A program made the position numbers and the translations under genes. A DNA stretch of 64,000 nucleotides from an uncultured delta proteobacterium. GTDB lineage: Bacteria > Myxococcota_A > Polyangia > Polyangiales > Polyangiaceae. How positions within the stretch are numbered: the stretch's first letter is position 1; every line of letters begins with the position of its first letter. Positions 26,500 through 35,773 of the stretch are shown in pieces. The stretch spans positions 124,001-188,000 of the forward strand of contig CAIVJW010000132.1 of NCBI GenBank assembly GCA_903906315.1, read 5' to 3'. Under the pieces are notes generated by a model. It searched no databases and was not told where the DNA came from. It saw only the letters and a program-made list of their open reading frames with translations.

Positions 26500-29117
26500 T
26501 GGACCTCCGGGCGGGCACGGTACACGTGGAGCCCGGCGGCGTCGGCGATGGCCAGGTCCTGCAGGCCGTCTCCGTCGATGTCCGTGGCGACGCAGTCGAC
26601 GCCTCCCTCGAGGGCGTCGGTATTCGTCTCGAACAGCTTCCTGGTCGACGAGACCTGACGTGTCGCCCGGTCGATCTTGACGACGTAGGCGCCACCTGCG
26701 AGGAGGACGGTGACCTGCCCCGCGGCGTCGCGATCGGTGCGGAGGCACGCCACGCTCGTCAACCGACCGTCGTCGCCCGCCGCCGTCGTCGAGGCGGTCG
26801 GGTCGGGGTTGGAGATGACGGTCCGCTTCGCGATGTCGAGGTCTCCGGTGCCGTCGTTCCACAGCACGAACGCCGCCCCAGGCGCGTTGCCCGTCGGGGC
26901 GGCCGCGACGACCACGTCGACGAAGCCGTCGCCGTCGACGTCGCAGGGCAACGCGCGCCCCGAGAGCCCATCATCCCGCGCTACCTCCTCACCGATGAGC
27001 TTGGGCTTCCCGAGCGACCACTGATCACCGTCCGGACTCGCGATGATCACGGCGCTCCGCATGCTCGCGTCGTCGCCGCCGTTCCACCGCGTCAGGACGA
27101 CGAGCGAGTCGGCACCGCTCGAAGGGCCCAGGTTCACCGGTACGAGGTGCGTGTCCTTGAGGAGGCCGGAGCCCGCCAGCTCCTTGTTGGGCAAGCCGGG
27201 CACCGAGAGCGAGGCCGCCTCCGTGGCGGGCAGGAGCCACAGCGCGAACGCCGACGGTTTGTTTCCCGCGACCGCCACGTCCAAGTGATCGCGGCCTCCG
27301 GAGAAGTGTCCCGTCACGACGTGTTGAGGGACCGAGATGTGGCGGCGCGTGCTCTCGTTCGGTGTGTCGGTGTAGATGGCGAAGGGCGATTCGAGCAGGC
27401 GACTCGAGTTGCCGGAGAAGAATGACAGCCGAGACGTCGTCGTCGCCTCGTACGAGTACGAGACGACGACCAGGTCGGTGATCGCGTCGACCGGGTCGTT
27501 CGCCCCCTGTCCGGCCTGCAGCGTGTTCTGGGCAGCGATCTGGCCGATCGTGTCGAGCCGCCCGAACGAGATGGGCAGGCCGGGTGGACCCGCAGGTTGG
27601 CCGAAGAGGATCGAGAGTGAATCGCCGCCGACCTCGAAGCTCCCGCGCTCGCTTACGGCGAGGTCGTTCACGAGATCGCCGTCGAAGTCGCCGACCGTTA
27701 ACTGCGTCGGCGCGCCGGTCGTCGGGACCTTGGCGTAGGCGAAGCGCCCAGCGCCGGCGCCGTTGTAGAAGTCGAGCCCCGCCGACGTGGACACCGACGC
27801 GACGACGTCGGAGATGCCGTTGCCGTTGAGGTCGACGATGACCGCCTGGTCCCAGGCCGTGCCTTGAGGCGGAGCGATCGCCGGGTGCCTGACTACGCCC
27901 TGCTCGATGACGCTCACGTGGACGCCGGACGAATCGACGAAGTCGAGCACGCCGTCGTCGTTCAGGTGGCCCACCGCGAGCGGGCTAAGGATCGTTTCGC
28001 TCGCGTAGGGGATCGCGGTCTGCGGCTTCGATGGGCCCTCCCCCGGCGGTGCGGTCGCGAACGTACCGTCCCCCTGCCCGTACGCGACGGCGATGCCCCG
28101 CTGCCCGCCGGTCTTGGTCCAGATCACGAGGTCGAGTTTGTCGTCGGGGTCCACGCGGTACGCGATGACGCCACCTCCGTCGTCGACCACGGCACCTTCG
28201 GGCAACGCGATCGGCTTCCCGATGCGATTGCCCGCCGGTTTGCATGGCGCGAGGAGGGCCACGGAAGTGGCTTTCCGCCACGCGAGAGCGACCTCCTGGC
28301 ACGAGAGGGTCGGATCGAACGAGCCCACTCCGTAGCGCGGGGCGAGGTCCTTCACGTTTTGCGGGAGCGGTGCGATCGGCATCGCCTTCTGGCCGGCGCG
28401 CGCGAGCAGCGCGGTCGAGCCCGTCAGCGCGAGCGTCTCGTCACCGGACAAGCTGGAGTCGGCGTCGATCGGGACGAGGATGACCGTGCCGGCGAGGTCC
28501 GTCGAGTAGGCGATCGGTGACAGCGACCGATCGGCGCTGCCCTCGAGGACGCCGAGCCCCGCTTCGAGCGGCTGAACGATGTCGTCGATGCCGTCCTGGG
28601 TGAGGTCGCCGATGGCGGGGATGGCCGCTTGCGCAGGGATCCGGGTGGTCTTCACGCCGACCCCCGTCGGATCGAAGTAGCTCACCGAAAGGCCCGCGCT
28701 GCCGACACCGAGCAGGTCGCCGCGACGGTCGCCGTCGAAGTCGCCGGCCATGAGGCGCAGCACCGCCCCGTCGACGTTCGGCCCCCAGGTGTCGAAGACC
28801 CCCGAGGGCGCGCGGCACAGGCCGTCCTGGCCGCAGCCCATGCTGGACGGGCACGCGCTGCCGGCGGCGCTGCAGTCGAGGCGGCACTCGCCGATCGACC
28901 CTTTGGGGCGGCACGCGGCCGAGCCCTGCGCGAAGTCGTCGCAGTCCTCCCCGCGCTCCGGCTCGACCACGCCGTTGCCGCAACGGCCGGTCTCGAGGGG
29001 TTGCAGGTCTGCGCAGGCGCCCTGCGTGGCGGCCAGGAGCAGCGCGGCGACGCCCCGGAAGGCCGCGACGCCGCGGCGGGAGCGGCGGCGCTGGGCGCCG
29101 GATCGGTCGAAGCTCAT
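26496..29117 (-). CDS. Large secreted FG-GAP/VCBS repeat protein, probable lipoprotein
   Basis: An 873-aa exported protein. After a basic N-terminus and hydrophobic stretch, the sequence QGAC gives a candidate lipid-anchor Cys35 (a poor lipobox). Residues 46-95 form a myxobacterial-type Cys-rich module starting CGNGVVEPERGEDCDD. The rest is built of FG-GAP/VCBS units of the form GDFDGDxxxDL, DLNGNGISDV and DVDGDGFVDV, pointing to a calcium-stabilised seven-bladed beta-propeller like integrin alpha heads. ATGA overlap with the kinase gene and GTGA overlap with the PEGA gene show tight coupling. A ligand is unknown. Confidence 0.87.
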   Translation of the reverse strand: MSFDRSGAQRRRSRRGVAAFRGVAALLLAATQGACADLQPLETGRCGNGVVEPERGEDCDDFAQGSAACRPKGSIGECRLDCSAAGSACPSSMGCGQDGLCRAPSGVFDTWGPNVDGAVLRLMAGDFDGDRRGDLLGVGSAGLSVSYFDPTGVGVKTTRIPAQAAIPAIGDLTQDGIDDIVQPLEAGLGVLEGSADRSLSPIAYSTDLAGTVILVPIDADSSLSGDETLALTGSTALLARAGQKAMPIAPLPQNVKDLAPRYGVGSFDPTLSCQEVALAWRKATSVALLAPCKPAGNRIGKPIALPEGAVVDDGGGVIAYRVDPDDKLDLVIWTKTGGQRGIAVAYGQGDGTFATAPPGEGPSKPQTAIPYASETILSPLAVGHLNDDGVLDFVDSSGVHVSVIEQGVVRHPAIAPPQGTAWDQAVIVDLNGNGISDVVASVSTSAGLDFYNGAGAGRFAYAKVPTTGAPTQLTVGDFDGDLVNDLAVSERGSFEVGGDSLSILFGQPAGPPGLPISFGRLDTIGQIAAQNTLQAGQGANDPVDAITDLVVVSYSYEATTTSRLSFFSGNSSRLLESPFAIYTDTPNESTRRHISVPQHVVTGHFSGGRDHLDVAVAGNKPSAFALWLLPATEAASLSVPGLPNKELAGSGLLKDTHLVPVNLGPSSGADSLVVLTRWNGGDDASMRSAVIIASPDGDQWSLGKPKLIGEEVARDDGLSGRALPCDVDGDGFVDVVVAAAPTGNAPGAAFVLWNDGTGDLDIAKRTVISNPDPTASTTAAGDDGRLTSVACLRTDRDAAGQVTVLLAGGAYVVKIDRATRQVSSTRKLFETNTDALEGGVDCVATDIDGDGLQDLAIADAAGLHVYRARPEVQ

Positions 29118-30775
29118 TGGAACGGGTTCTCCAGCTCTCCGTGGCCAGTGCTCCTCGCGGCAGGCTTGCCGAGGGCGGCCGCCTTTGCCGGGGGCGGCGC
29201 GAAGAGCTCCTTGTCCTTCGAGGGTATGACGGGGAGATCGCGCGGCAGGAAGCCTGCGGCCTTCAGGGTCAGCGTGAGCTCCTTGTCGTCCCGCTTGAGG
29301 CGGACCGGCCCGGGAGCCGCACCCAGCCGCTCCGCGCCGAGGAATATCTCGGTGCCGGGCGGCTCCGCGGCGACCGTGATGGCCACCTCCCCGCCGGGCT
29401 CGGGGGTGACCGCGGGCGTGGAGTTCGCCGGGGACGCGGCGCTGGCGGTCGAGGCCGCGCTCGGCGCGACGACGGGGAGCTGAGCGTTCGCGTTCCGCGG
29501 GGGGACGGCGTCCGGACCGGCCGCAACGTCGCGAGGCGGGCGCCCAATGCCGAAGGCCGCCGTGACGAGGACGCCGACCGCGACCGCTGCGACCCCGACG
29601 AAGAGCGTCGTGGCGCGGCCCTTCGTCGCGGCGGTCGGGAGCGCGGAGGCGTCCGGTCCCGCGACGCTGCCGGCGGTGCCGCTGGCGCCGGTCGCGCCGA
29701 GCACGGTGCGCGCCTCCGCGAGCGCGCCGGTGTCGCCGGGCGTCTTCCGGCTGGACGCCGAGAGGTCGCCGGTGCGACGCCCGTCGGGCTTCAGCGCGAC
29801 GACCCGCACCGCGTAGCCCGCCCCGGAGGCGGCCTGCGCCAGCGCCTCGAGGCCGGCGCCGAGCGACTCGGGGCGCGCATCCGGGCTCTTCTCGAGCATG
29901 CGGAGCACGGGCGCGTCGAGGGCGGTCGCGAGCCCGGGCAGCACCGAGGACATCGCCGGCGCAGGCGACGCGGTTTGCTTGAAGAGGAGGTCGACGAGGG
30001 TCTCACCGTCGAAGGGGAGCTGCCCGGTGAGCGTCAGGTGCACCATGATCCCGAACGAGTAGATGTCGGTGCGAAGATCGATGTTCTGCCCGCGGCACTG
30101 TTCGGGCGACATGTAGTGCGGCGTGCCCATCGGCGTGCCGGTGCGCGTCCGGTGGCCGCTCATGGCACCGTCGCCCATGAGCTTTGCGATGCCGAAGTCG
30201 AGGAGCTTCGGGACTGGGGTGCCCTCGTCGTCGAAGCTCAGGAACACGTTCTCGGGCTTGAGGTCACGGTGCGCGATGCCCGCCGAGTGCGCGGCGTCGA
30301 GCGCGCGCGCGACCTGGCGCAGGATCGGGATGGCCTCCTCGGGAGGGAGCGCTCCGCGCCGCTCGAGGTAGGCGTCGAGCGTCTCGCCCTCGAGCAGCTC
30401 CATCACGTAGTACTGGCGCCCGTCGTCCAGGGCGCCAAACGAGAAGATGTCGATGATGCCCTTGTGGCGGATCTGGTTGACCGCTCGCGCCTCGGCGATG
30501 AAGCGCGACACCATCTGCGGGTTCGACGACCACTGCCGGTTCAGGACCTTGACCGCCGCCCGCTTGCCGATGAGCGGGTGCACGCTCGCGTACACCGATC
30601 CGAAGCCACCCTCGCCGATCTTCGACTCGACGCGGTACTCACCGACCATGCGGCCGGGCTCCAGGTCGGCGTCCGCGTTGGCGAAGGCTTCGTCGGGCAA
30701 CAGCCCCTCGCCGTCGTCCTCGCAGTGAGTGGATTCAGGCGGGTAACGCCTACGGCATGTGGGACAGGTCGCCAT
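29114..30775 (-). CDS. Ser/Thr protein kinase with zinc-ribbon N-terminus and membrane span
   Basis: A 553-aa Hanks-type kinase. A short zinc-ribbon-like start CPTCRRRYPPESTHC precedes the kinase domain (about 47-315): GEGGFG loop at 54-59, Lys76, HRDLKPEN with catalytic Asp171, DFG at 193-195 and a SPE motif. All key residues are present, so it should be active. A single membrane span lies at 389-410, and an outside domain resembling PEGA follows (VAITVAAEPPGTEIFLGAERLG). The kinase is cytosolic with an extracytoplasmic sensor. It heads a three-gene unit with overlapping stops and starts, and is divergent from a TPR gene 149 bp away. Confidence 0.96.
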   Translation of the reverse strand: MATCPTCRRRYPPESTHCEDDGEGLLPDEAFANADADLEPGRMVGEYRVESKIGEGGFGSVYASVHPLIGKRAAVKVLNRQWSSNPQMVSRFIAEARAVNQIRHKGIIDIFSFGALDDGRQYYVMELLEGETLDAYLERRGALPPEEAIPILRQVARALDAAHSAGIAHRDLKPENVFLSFDDEGTPVPKLLDFGIAKLMGDGAMSGHRTRTGTPMGTPHYMSPEQCRGQNIDLRTDIYSFGIMVHLTLTGQLPFDGETLVDLLFKQTASPAPAMSSVLPGLATALDAPVLRMLEKSPDARPESLGAGLEALAQAASGAGYAVRVVALKPDGRRTGDLSASSRKTPGDTGALAEARTVLGATGASGTAGSVAGPDASALPTAATKGRATTLFVGVAAVAVGVLVTAAFGIGRPPRDVAAGPDAVPPRNANAQLPVVAPSAASTASAASPANSTPAVTPEPGGEVAITVAAEPPGTEIFLGAERLGAAPGPVRLKRDDKELTLTLKAAGFLPRDLPVIPSKDKELFAPPPAKAAALGKPAARSTGHGELENPFQ

Positions 30776-30924
30776 TTCGTCGCGGGAGCGTCGTGGGGAC
30801 GCGGCGGAAGCATATCCGAGGCTCGCGCGAGCGCCAGAACGGGCGGCTGTTCGTTTGCGGCCTCCGGTCGCGGCGGTTACTCTCTCGTCGCGATCGAGCC
30901 CCGCGACGACGACACGAGATCCCC

Positions 30925-31596
30925 TTGCGTCCGCCTGAAGCTGCCACCGCCCTTCGCTTCGCGTTCGCCCTCCTGGTCGCGGCCGGCGTGGTCCTTGGGA
31001 CCGCTTCCGACGTGCGGGCCGAGACGAACTGGGCGACGCTCCAGGCGATCGAGATGACGCGCCAGGGAAGCGAACATGCGGCCCGGGGCGACGGATCGGT
31101 GGGCGTTCGGCGCTTCCTCGAGGCGATCGCGTTCGACCCGACGTACGCGCCGGCCTACCTCGCCCTCGGCGAGCTGCACGAGGCGAGCGGCGACCCGGCC
31201 GAGGCCGAGCGCGCGTACTCGATGGGGATCGACCACGTCGGGCGGTGGGCGGGCGGGCTGCGCGCGCGCGCCAAGCTGCGGGCGCGTTCGAGCCGGCTGA
31301 CCGAAGCGATCGCCGATCTCGAGGCCGCGGCCGACGTCGAGCCGGAGGACGCCGCGCTCCTGCTCGAGCTCGAGGAGGCGTACGTCGCGAATCGGGCGCT
31401 CGTCGCAGCGCTCGCGGTCGCGCGACGTCGCGAGTCCCTCGCCTCGAAGCAGGGGGAGCGGCCAGCCATGGCCGAGGCGCGCGTGCGCGTGCGAGCGCTG
31501 GCCACGCTCGTGGGCGACGTCGACCCCGTGGCCGCGTGGGCGCGCGAGCGCGGGCTCGTGCGCAGCGCGCTCGCGCGCCATGCCCGGCGCCGCTGA
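30925..31596 (+). CDS. Secreted TPR protein, start uncertain
   Basis: A TPR protein of about 223 aa. With the TTG at 30925 as start, a clear signal peptide (ALRFAFALLVAAGVVLG ... RA) appears at the N-terminus, which is why it is chosen. An upstream in-frame ATG would add 56 Arg-rich residues and hide it. Two or three TPR units follow (FLEAIAFDPTYAPAYLALGELHEASGD and YSMGI), then helical Glu/Ala repeats. It is divergent from the kinase operon and 52 bp upstream of the prenyl synthase gene. A periplasmic scaffold role is likely, but no partner can be named. Confidence 0.72.
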   Translation: MRPPEAATALRFAFALLVAAGVVLGTASDVRAETNWATLQAIEMTRQGSEHAARGDGSVGVRRFLEAIAFDPTYAPAYLALGELHEASGDPAEAERAYSMGIDHVGRWAGGLRARAKLRARSSRLTEAIADLEAAADVEPEDAALLLELEEAYVANRALVAALAVARRRESLASKQGERPAMAEARVRVRALATLVGDVDPVAAWARERGLVRSALARHARRR

Positions 31597-31648
31597 CGCG
31601 CATTCCCGGGCGCCGAGGGGCGCGACCTGGTGCTAGGCTCCGCCGCCC

Positions 31649-32737
31649 ATGCCGAGCGCGCGACCTGGTTTCGCGGGGGGTCACGCGGCCGACGCCTTCG
31701 CCGCAATGACGGCCGAGGTGAGGCCCGAGGTCGAGCGTCGCCTCGCGCGCTCGTGGGCACGCGAGATCCGGGCGCTGAAGAATCGCGGCGGTGAGGTCGT
31801 CGCGATGGCGAACGCCGCGCGCGATCTGACGATGCGCGGGGGCAAGCGGTTCCGCGCGGTCCTGGTCGTGGCGGCGCACCTCGGCGTCGCCCCGCGGGCG
31901 CGGCTCGACCCGGCGCTCGACGCGGGTGCGGCGTTCGAGCTGCTGCAGACCTACTTGCTCGTGCAAGATGACTGGATCGACGGCGACGCCACGCGGCGCG
32001 GTGGCCCCAGCGTGCACGCCGCGTTGCGGGGCGTCCTCGGCGACGAACGGCTCGGCGACGTGTCCGCGATCCTCGCGAGCGATCTCACCTGGGGGCTCGC
32101 GGTGCGGACGCTGGCCGCGGTCGACGCGCCCGCCGCGCGCGTGCTGGCCGCGGTGGACCTGCTCATGGCGGTGCACCGCGACGTCGTCGTGGGTCAGCAG
32201 CTCGACGTCCTGGGTCGCGCCGAGGACGTGGAACAGATGCATGCGCTCAAGACGGGCAGCTACACGGTGCGCGGTCCGCTCTTGCTCGGCGCGACGCTCG
32301 CGGGCGCGCCCAGGGCCACGCTGCAGGCGATCGAGCGCTTCGCGGCCCCGCTCGGCGTGGCGTTCCAGCTCCGCGACGATCTGCTCGGCGCGTTCGGCAC
32401 GGCCGCGGAGACGGGCAAGCCGATCGGGGGCGACCTGCGCACCGGCAAGCGTACGGCCGTCCTCGCCGAGGCGGACGGGCGCGTCGACGCCGCGGGGCGC
32501 GAGGCGATCGCGCGCGCGCTCGGGCGGGCCTCCGCGACCGACGACGACGTGCGCGAGGCGACCGCGGCGCTCGAGGCCTCGGGCGCACGTGCGGCGGTGA
32601 CGGCGCGCCTCGCGGCGCTGTGCGATCGTTCGGTCGCCGCAGCCGCGAGGCTCCCGCTGTCGGCGCGCGCGCGGGCCGTCCTCGCGGGAGCGGCCGACGC
32701 CCTGCGCTGGCCGCCGATCACGCGAGGCGCGGCGTGA
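31649..32737 (+). CDS. Polyprenyl (farnesyl/geranylgeranyl) diphosphate synthase
   Basis: Condenses IPP with allylic diphosphates. The 362-aa all-helical protein has RGGKRFRAV at 63-71, a first Asp-rich motif DDWID at 107-111, and a second motif DDLLGAFG at 243-250 with the GGDLRTGKRT signature common in E-type synthases. Chain length cannot be set from sequence alone. It opens the isoprenoid operon and overlaps mevalonate kinase by GTGA, so enzymes from mevalonate to prenyl diphosphate are made together. A TAGGCT hexamer 10 nt before the ATG may be the promoter -10, which would make the mRNA nearly leaderless. Confidence 0.93.
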   Translation: MPSARPGFAGGHAADAFAAMTAEVRPEVERRLARSWAREIRALKNRGGEVVAMANAARDLTMRGGKRFRAVLVVAAHLGVAPRARLDPALDAGAAFELLQTYLLVQDDWIDGDATRRGGPSVHAALRGVLGDERLGDVSAILASDLTWGLAVRTLAAVDAPAARVLAAVDLLMAVHRDVVVGQQLDVLGRAEDVEQMHALKTGSYTVRGPLLLGATLAGAPRATLQAIERFAAPLGVAFQLRDDLLGAFGTAAETGKPIGGDLRTGKRTAVLAEADGRVDAAGREAIARALGRASATDDDVREATAALEASGARAAVTARLAALCDRSVAAAARLPLSARARAVLAGAADALRWPPITRGAA

Positions 32738-33702
32738 CCGCGACGGCGCACGCACCGGGCAAGGTGATCCTCCTCGGCGAGCACGCGGTCGTCTACGGGC
32801 GCCCGGCGCTCGTGGCCGCGATCGACCGCGGTGCGCGGGCGACCGCGGGGCTCGCGGCGCGGGGCTTCCCGAGCCAGCTCACCGTCCTCGGGCGCAGCTT
32901 CGACGCGGATCCGGGCGGGCACGAGGACCTCGCCCGCGCGTTCGCCGCGTTGCTCGCGCCGGCGGGCGGCGGTGCGGCGGCGACGCGGAATGTCGTCGTC
33001 GACGCATCGAGCGAGCTTCCTCCCGGCGGCGGCCTCGGCAGCTCGGCGGCCCTCGGCGTCGCGATCGCGCGCGCGGTCTGTGCGGTCGTCGACGGCGACG
33101 CGATCGAGCCCTCCGTGATCGCGCGGGCGGATGCGTGGGAGCGGGTGTTCCACGGCAATCCGTCCGGCATCGACACGGCGGCGTCGGTGCGCGGCGGCTG
33201 CCTGCGCTTCGTGCGCGGAGCTGGCGCGACGGACGCGACGCTGGCGCGCGAGCTGCGGCTCTGCGTCGGCTGGAGTGGTCGTTCGTCGTCGACCCGCGTG
33301 ATGGTGGAGCGCGTCGCGGCGCTGCGCGAGCGCGACGCCGATCGAGTCGACCGCGACCTCGACGCCATCGCCGCGCTCGTCGAGGGGGCGGTCGTCGCCC
33401 TGTCCGCAGGAGACCTCGCCGCCCTCGGTGAGCGAATGGACCGCAACCAGTCCTTGCTAGGCGGGCTCGGCGTGTCGACGCCCGCGATCGAGGCCATGTG
33501 CGACGCGGCGCGCGGGGCGGGCGCGCTGGGAGCCAAGCTCACGGGCGCAGGCGGCGGTGGCTCGGTGATCGCGCTCCTGCGGTCGAGCGACGACGGCGGC
33601 GACGATCCCGCGGCAGGCGAGGCGGTCCTCGACGCGTGGCGCGCCGCAGGATTCGACGGGTTCGTCACGCGCGTCCGGCGTGGCGCCGCGGAGGTCCGAT
33701 GA
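32734..33702 (+). CDS. mvk: Mevalonate kinase
   Basis: A GHMP-superfamily kinase of 322 aa that phosphorylates mevalonate. It begins at GTG with APGKVILLGEHAVVYGRPAL, the hallmark of mevalonate kinase. The ATP loop is PPGGGLGSSA (97-106), the catalytic Asp147 lies in NPSGID, and the third motif is LTGAGGGGS near the C-terminus. It overlaps the prenyl synthase upstream (GTGA) and the decarboxylase downstream (ATGA). All three GHMP proteins of the cluster share motifs, but only this one has the GEHAVV start. Confidence 0.95.
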   Translation: MTATAHAPGKVILLGEHAVVYGRPALVAAIDRGARATAGLAARGFPSQLTVLGRSFDADPGGHEDLARAFAALLAPAGGGAAATRNVVVDASSELPPGGGLGSSAALGVAIARAVCAVVDGDAIEPSVIARADAWERVFHGNPSGIDTAASVRGGCLRFVRGAGATDATLARELRLCVGWSGRSSSTRVMVERVAALRERDADRVDRDLDAIAALVEGAVVALSAGDLAALGERMDRNQSLLGGLGVSTPAIEAMCDAARGAGALGAKLTGAGGGGSVIALLRSSDDGGDDPAAGEAVLDAWRAAGFDGFVTRVRRGAAEVR

Positions 33703-34727
33703 ACGCGACGGGACGCAGTGAGGATCGCGGACCAGGCTTCGCAGAGGCGATCGCACACCCGAACATCGCGCTCGCCAAGTACTGGGGCAAGCGCGATGAC
33801 GGCGATCGACTGCCTGCGGTGCCGAGCCTTTCGGTCACCCTCGCGGGCATGCTGACGCGTACGCGCGTGCGGTTCGACGCCGCGCTCGACGCCGCTGAGC
33901 TCGTGATTGGCGGCGCCCAGGCGTCCGTCGGGGCCACCGCGCGAGTGGCGGCGCTGCTCGACCGGGTGCGCAGCGCGTCCGGCCGCCTCGAGCGCGCGCG
34001 CGTCGAGAGCGCGAACGACTTCCCCACCGCTTCGGGCCTCGCCTCGAGCGCCTCGGCCTTCGCGGCGCTGGCCGCAGCAGCGACCGCAGCCGCCGGGCTC
34101 TCGTGGTCCGCGGCGCGGGTGAGCGACCTGGCGCGCCGCAGCTCGGTCTCGGCTGCACGATCGGTGCTCGGTGGCTACGTCGAGCTTCCCGCCGGCCGCG
34201 CGGGCGATCTCGAGCTCCCCGCCCTGCCCGTCGCCTCGTCCGATCACCTCGATCTCCGCATCGTCGTGGCGGTGACCCGAGAAGGGCCGAAGGACATCGG
34301 TTCGACCGAGGGCATGTTGCACACGACCAGGACCAGCCCGTTCTACGCCGCGTGGGTGGCTCATGCGCCCTCGCTGTGCGCGCGCGTTCGCGACGCCGTC
34401 CTGGCCCGCGATCTCGAGGCGCTCGGCGCCGCGGCCGAGGAGAGCGCGCTTTGCATGCACGCCTCCGCCATCGCTGCGGCTCCGGGCCTGATCTACTGGA
34501 CGGGAGCGACGGTCGAAGCGATCGCCGAGGTGCGCCGGCTCCGCGCGCGTGGCCTGGCCGCGTGGGCGACGATCGACGCGGGGCCCCACGTGAAGGTCAT
34601 CACCACGCCCGCCGACGAGGACGCCGTCACGCGCGCGATCGCCGGGGTGCCTGGCGTGTTGCGTACGATCGCGACCCGCCCCGGTCCGGGGGCGACGGTG
34701 GTCGCCGGGGCGCCGGCGGAGCGCTGA
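33699..34727 (+). CDS. mvaD: Diphosphomevalonate decarboxylase
   Basis: Converts mevalonate diphosphate to isopentenyl diphosphate with ATP. The 342-aa protein has HPNIALAKYWGKRD, the family signature, the SANDFPTASGLASSASAFAA phosphate-binding stretch, and RSSVSAARSVLGGYVEL in place of the common GSGSACRSxxGGF. The start ATG overlaps the mvk stop (ATGA), and the stop is one base before the next ATG. The GPKDIGSTEGM segment is also typical. It is the clearest sign that the cluster makes IPP through mevalonate. Confidence 0.95.
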   Translation: MNATGRSEDRGPGFAEAIAHPNIALAKYWGKRDDGDRLPAVPSLSVTLAGMLTRTRVRFDAALDAAELVIGGAQASVGATARVAALLDRVRSASGRLERARVESANDFPTASGLASSASAFAALAAAATAAAGLSWSAARVSDLARRSSVSAARSVLGGYVELPAGRAGDLELPALPVASSDHLDLRIVVAVTREGPKDIGSTEGMLHTTRTSPFYAAWVAHAPSLCARVRDAVLARDLEALGAAAEESALCMHASAIAAAPGLIYWTGATVEAIAEVRRLRARGLAAWATIDAGPHVKVITTPADEDAVTRAIAGVPGVLRTIATRPGPGATVVAGAPAER

Positions 34728-34728
34728 C

Positions 34729-35691
34729 ATGCCCGGCGTCGCGCGCGCTCCTGGGAAACTGGTGCTTTCCGGCGCTTACTCGGTGCTCGAGGGGGCGCCC
34801 GCGATCGTCGCGGCGGTCGATCGGTTCGCGACCGCCGACGCGGGTCGGGCGGCGGACCGCGTGACCGACGAGGTGCGCGCGGCGATCGAGGCCGGCGTGC
34901 TCGAGCGTGCTCCTTGGTTCGATGCGTCGCCGTTGCGCTGCGCTGCGCCGACCGCCGATGACCCGACCGCGACGCGCAAGCTCGGACTCGGCTCGAGCGC
35001 GGCGATCCTCGTGGCATCGATTGCTGCATGCATCGCGGAGGCTCCGCGCGACGAGGGCGCCCTGCGTCGACTGGTCCTCGACCGGGCGCTCGCCGCGCAT
35101 CGCCGCGCTCAGCACGGTGGGAGCGGGGTCGACGTCGCGGCCAGCGTGCACGGCGGCGTCGTCGCGTGCCGCATCCTGGGCCCCGCGTCCTCGGGACCGC
35201 TCGCGCGCACAGGCGACCTCCAGGTGCAGCCACACGCGCTGCCAGCCGCGGTGGTCCTGCGGGTGTTCGCCAGCCGGACCGAGGCCAAGACCTCGACCAT
35301 GCTGGCGCAGGTTCGCGATCACGCACGAGCCCGCGCTGCCGACTACGACCGCGCGATGGCGAGGGCGATCGCGGGCGCCGAGGCCGCCTTGGCGGCGCGC
35401 GACGTCGCCTCGTTCGTCGCCGCGCTAACGTGTCAGGCGCTCGCCCTCGCCGAGCTGGGCCGCGCCGCAGGAGCCCCGATCGTCACGCCCGACGTGGAGC
35501 GCCTGGCGCTCGTCGCCGCAGAGGAAGGCGCCGCGTTCGTCCCGTCGGGGGCAGGTGGCGGCGACATCGCGCTCTACGTCGGTCCGGCCGAGCCCTCCGC
35601 CGAGCTCGTCGCGCGCGCCCTCGAGGAAGGGCTCTACCGGCTCGAGATCGCGGTGGGCGCGCGGGGCGTTCACCGGATGCCAATCGGCTGA
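34729..35691 (+). CDS. Phosphomevalonate kinase (GHMP family)
   Basis: A 320-aa GHMP kinase. APGKLVLSGAYSVLEGAPAI at the start and KLGLGSSAAILV (about 83-94) mark the phosphomevalonate kinase branch. GSGVDVAASVHGG carries the catalytic-region Asp, and PSGAGGGD near the C-terminus is the third motif. It follows mvaD with a 1-bp gap, completing the phosphorylation pair. The assignment depends on context as well as on the KLVLSGAYSV start. There is an 82-bp gap to HMG-CoA reductase. Confidence 0.9.
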   Translation: MPGVARAPGKLVLSGAYSVLEGAPAIVAAVDRFATADAGRAADRVTDEVRAAIEAGVLERAPWFDASPLRCAAPTADDPTATRKLGLGSSAAILVASIAACIAEAPRDEGALRRLVLDRALAAHRRAQHGGSGVDVAASVHGGVVACRILGPASSGPLARTGDLQVQPHALPAAVVLRVFASRTEAKTSTMLAQVRDHARARAADYDRAMARAIAGAEAALAARDVASFVAALTCQALALAELGRAAGAPIVTPDVERLALVAAEEGAAFVPSGAGGGDIALYVGPAEPSAELVARALEEGLYRLEIAVGARGVHRMPIG

Positions 35692-35773
35692 CGCGCCATT
35701 CGGCCCCTCCACGCGCGCTCCCCGAGTTTTCCCTGAACGCGGCCGGTCCGCCGCGCTAGAGATCCTGCGCCTC

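Noticed and set aside
30776-32755. Long minus-strand extension upstream of the kinase
   Set aside because: The in-frame extension is Arg-rich and crosses the TPR and prenyl synthase genes on the other strand. The kinase begins with its zinc ribbon at 30775.
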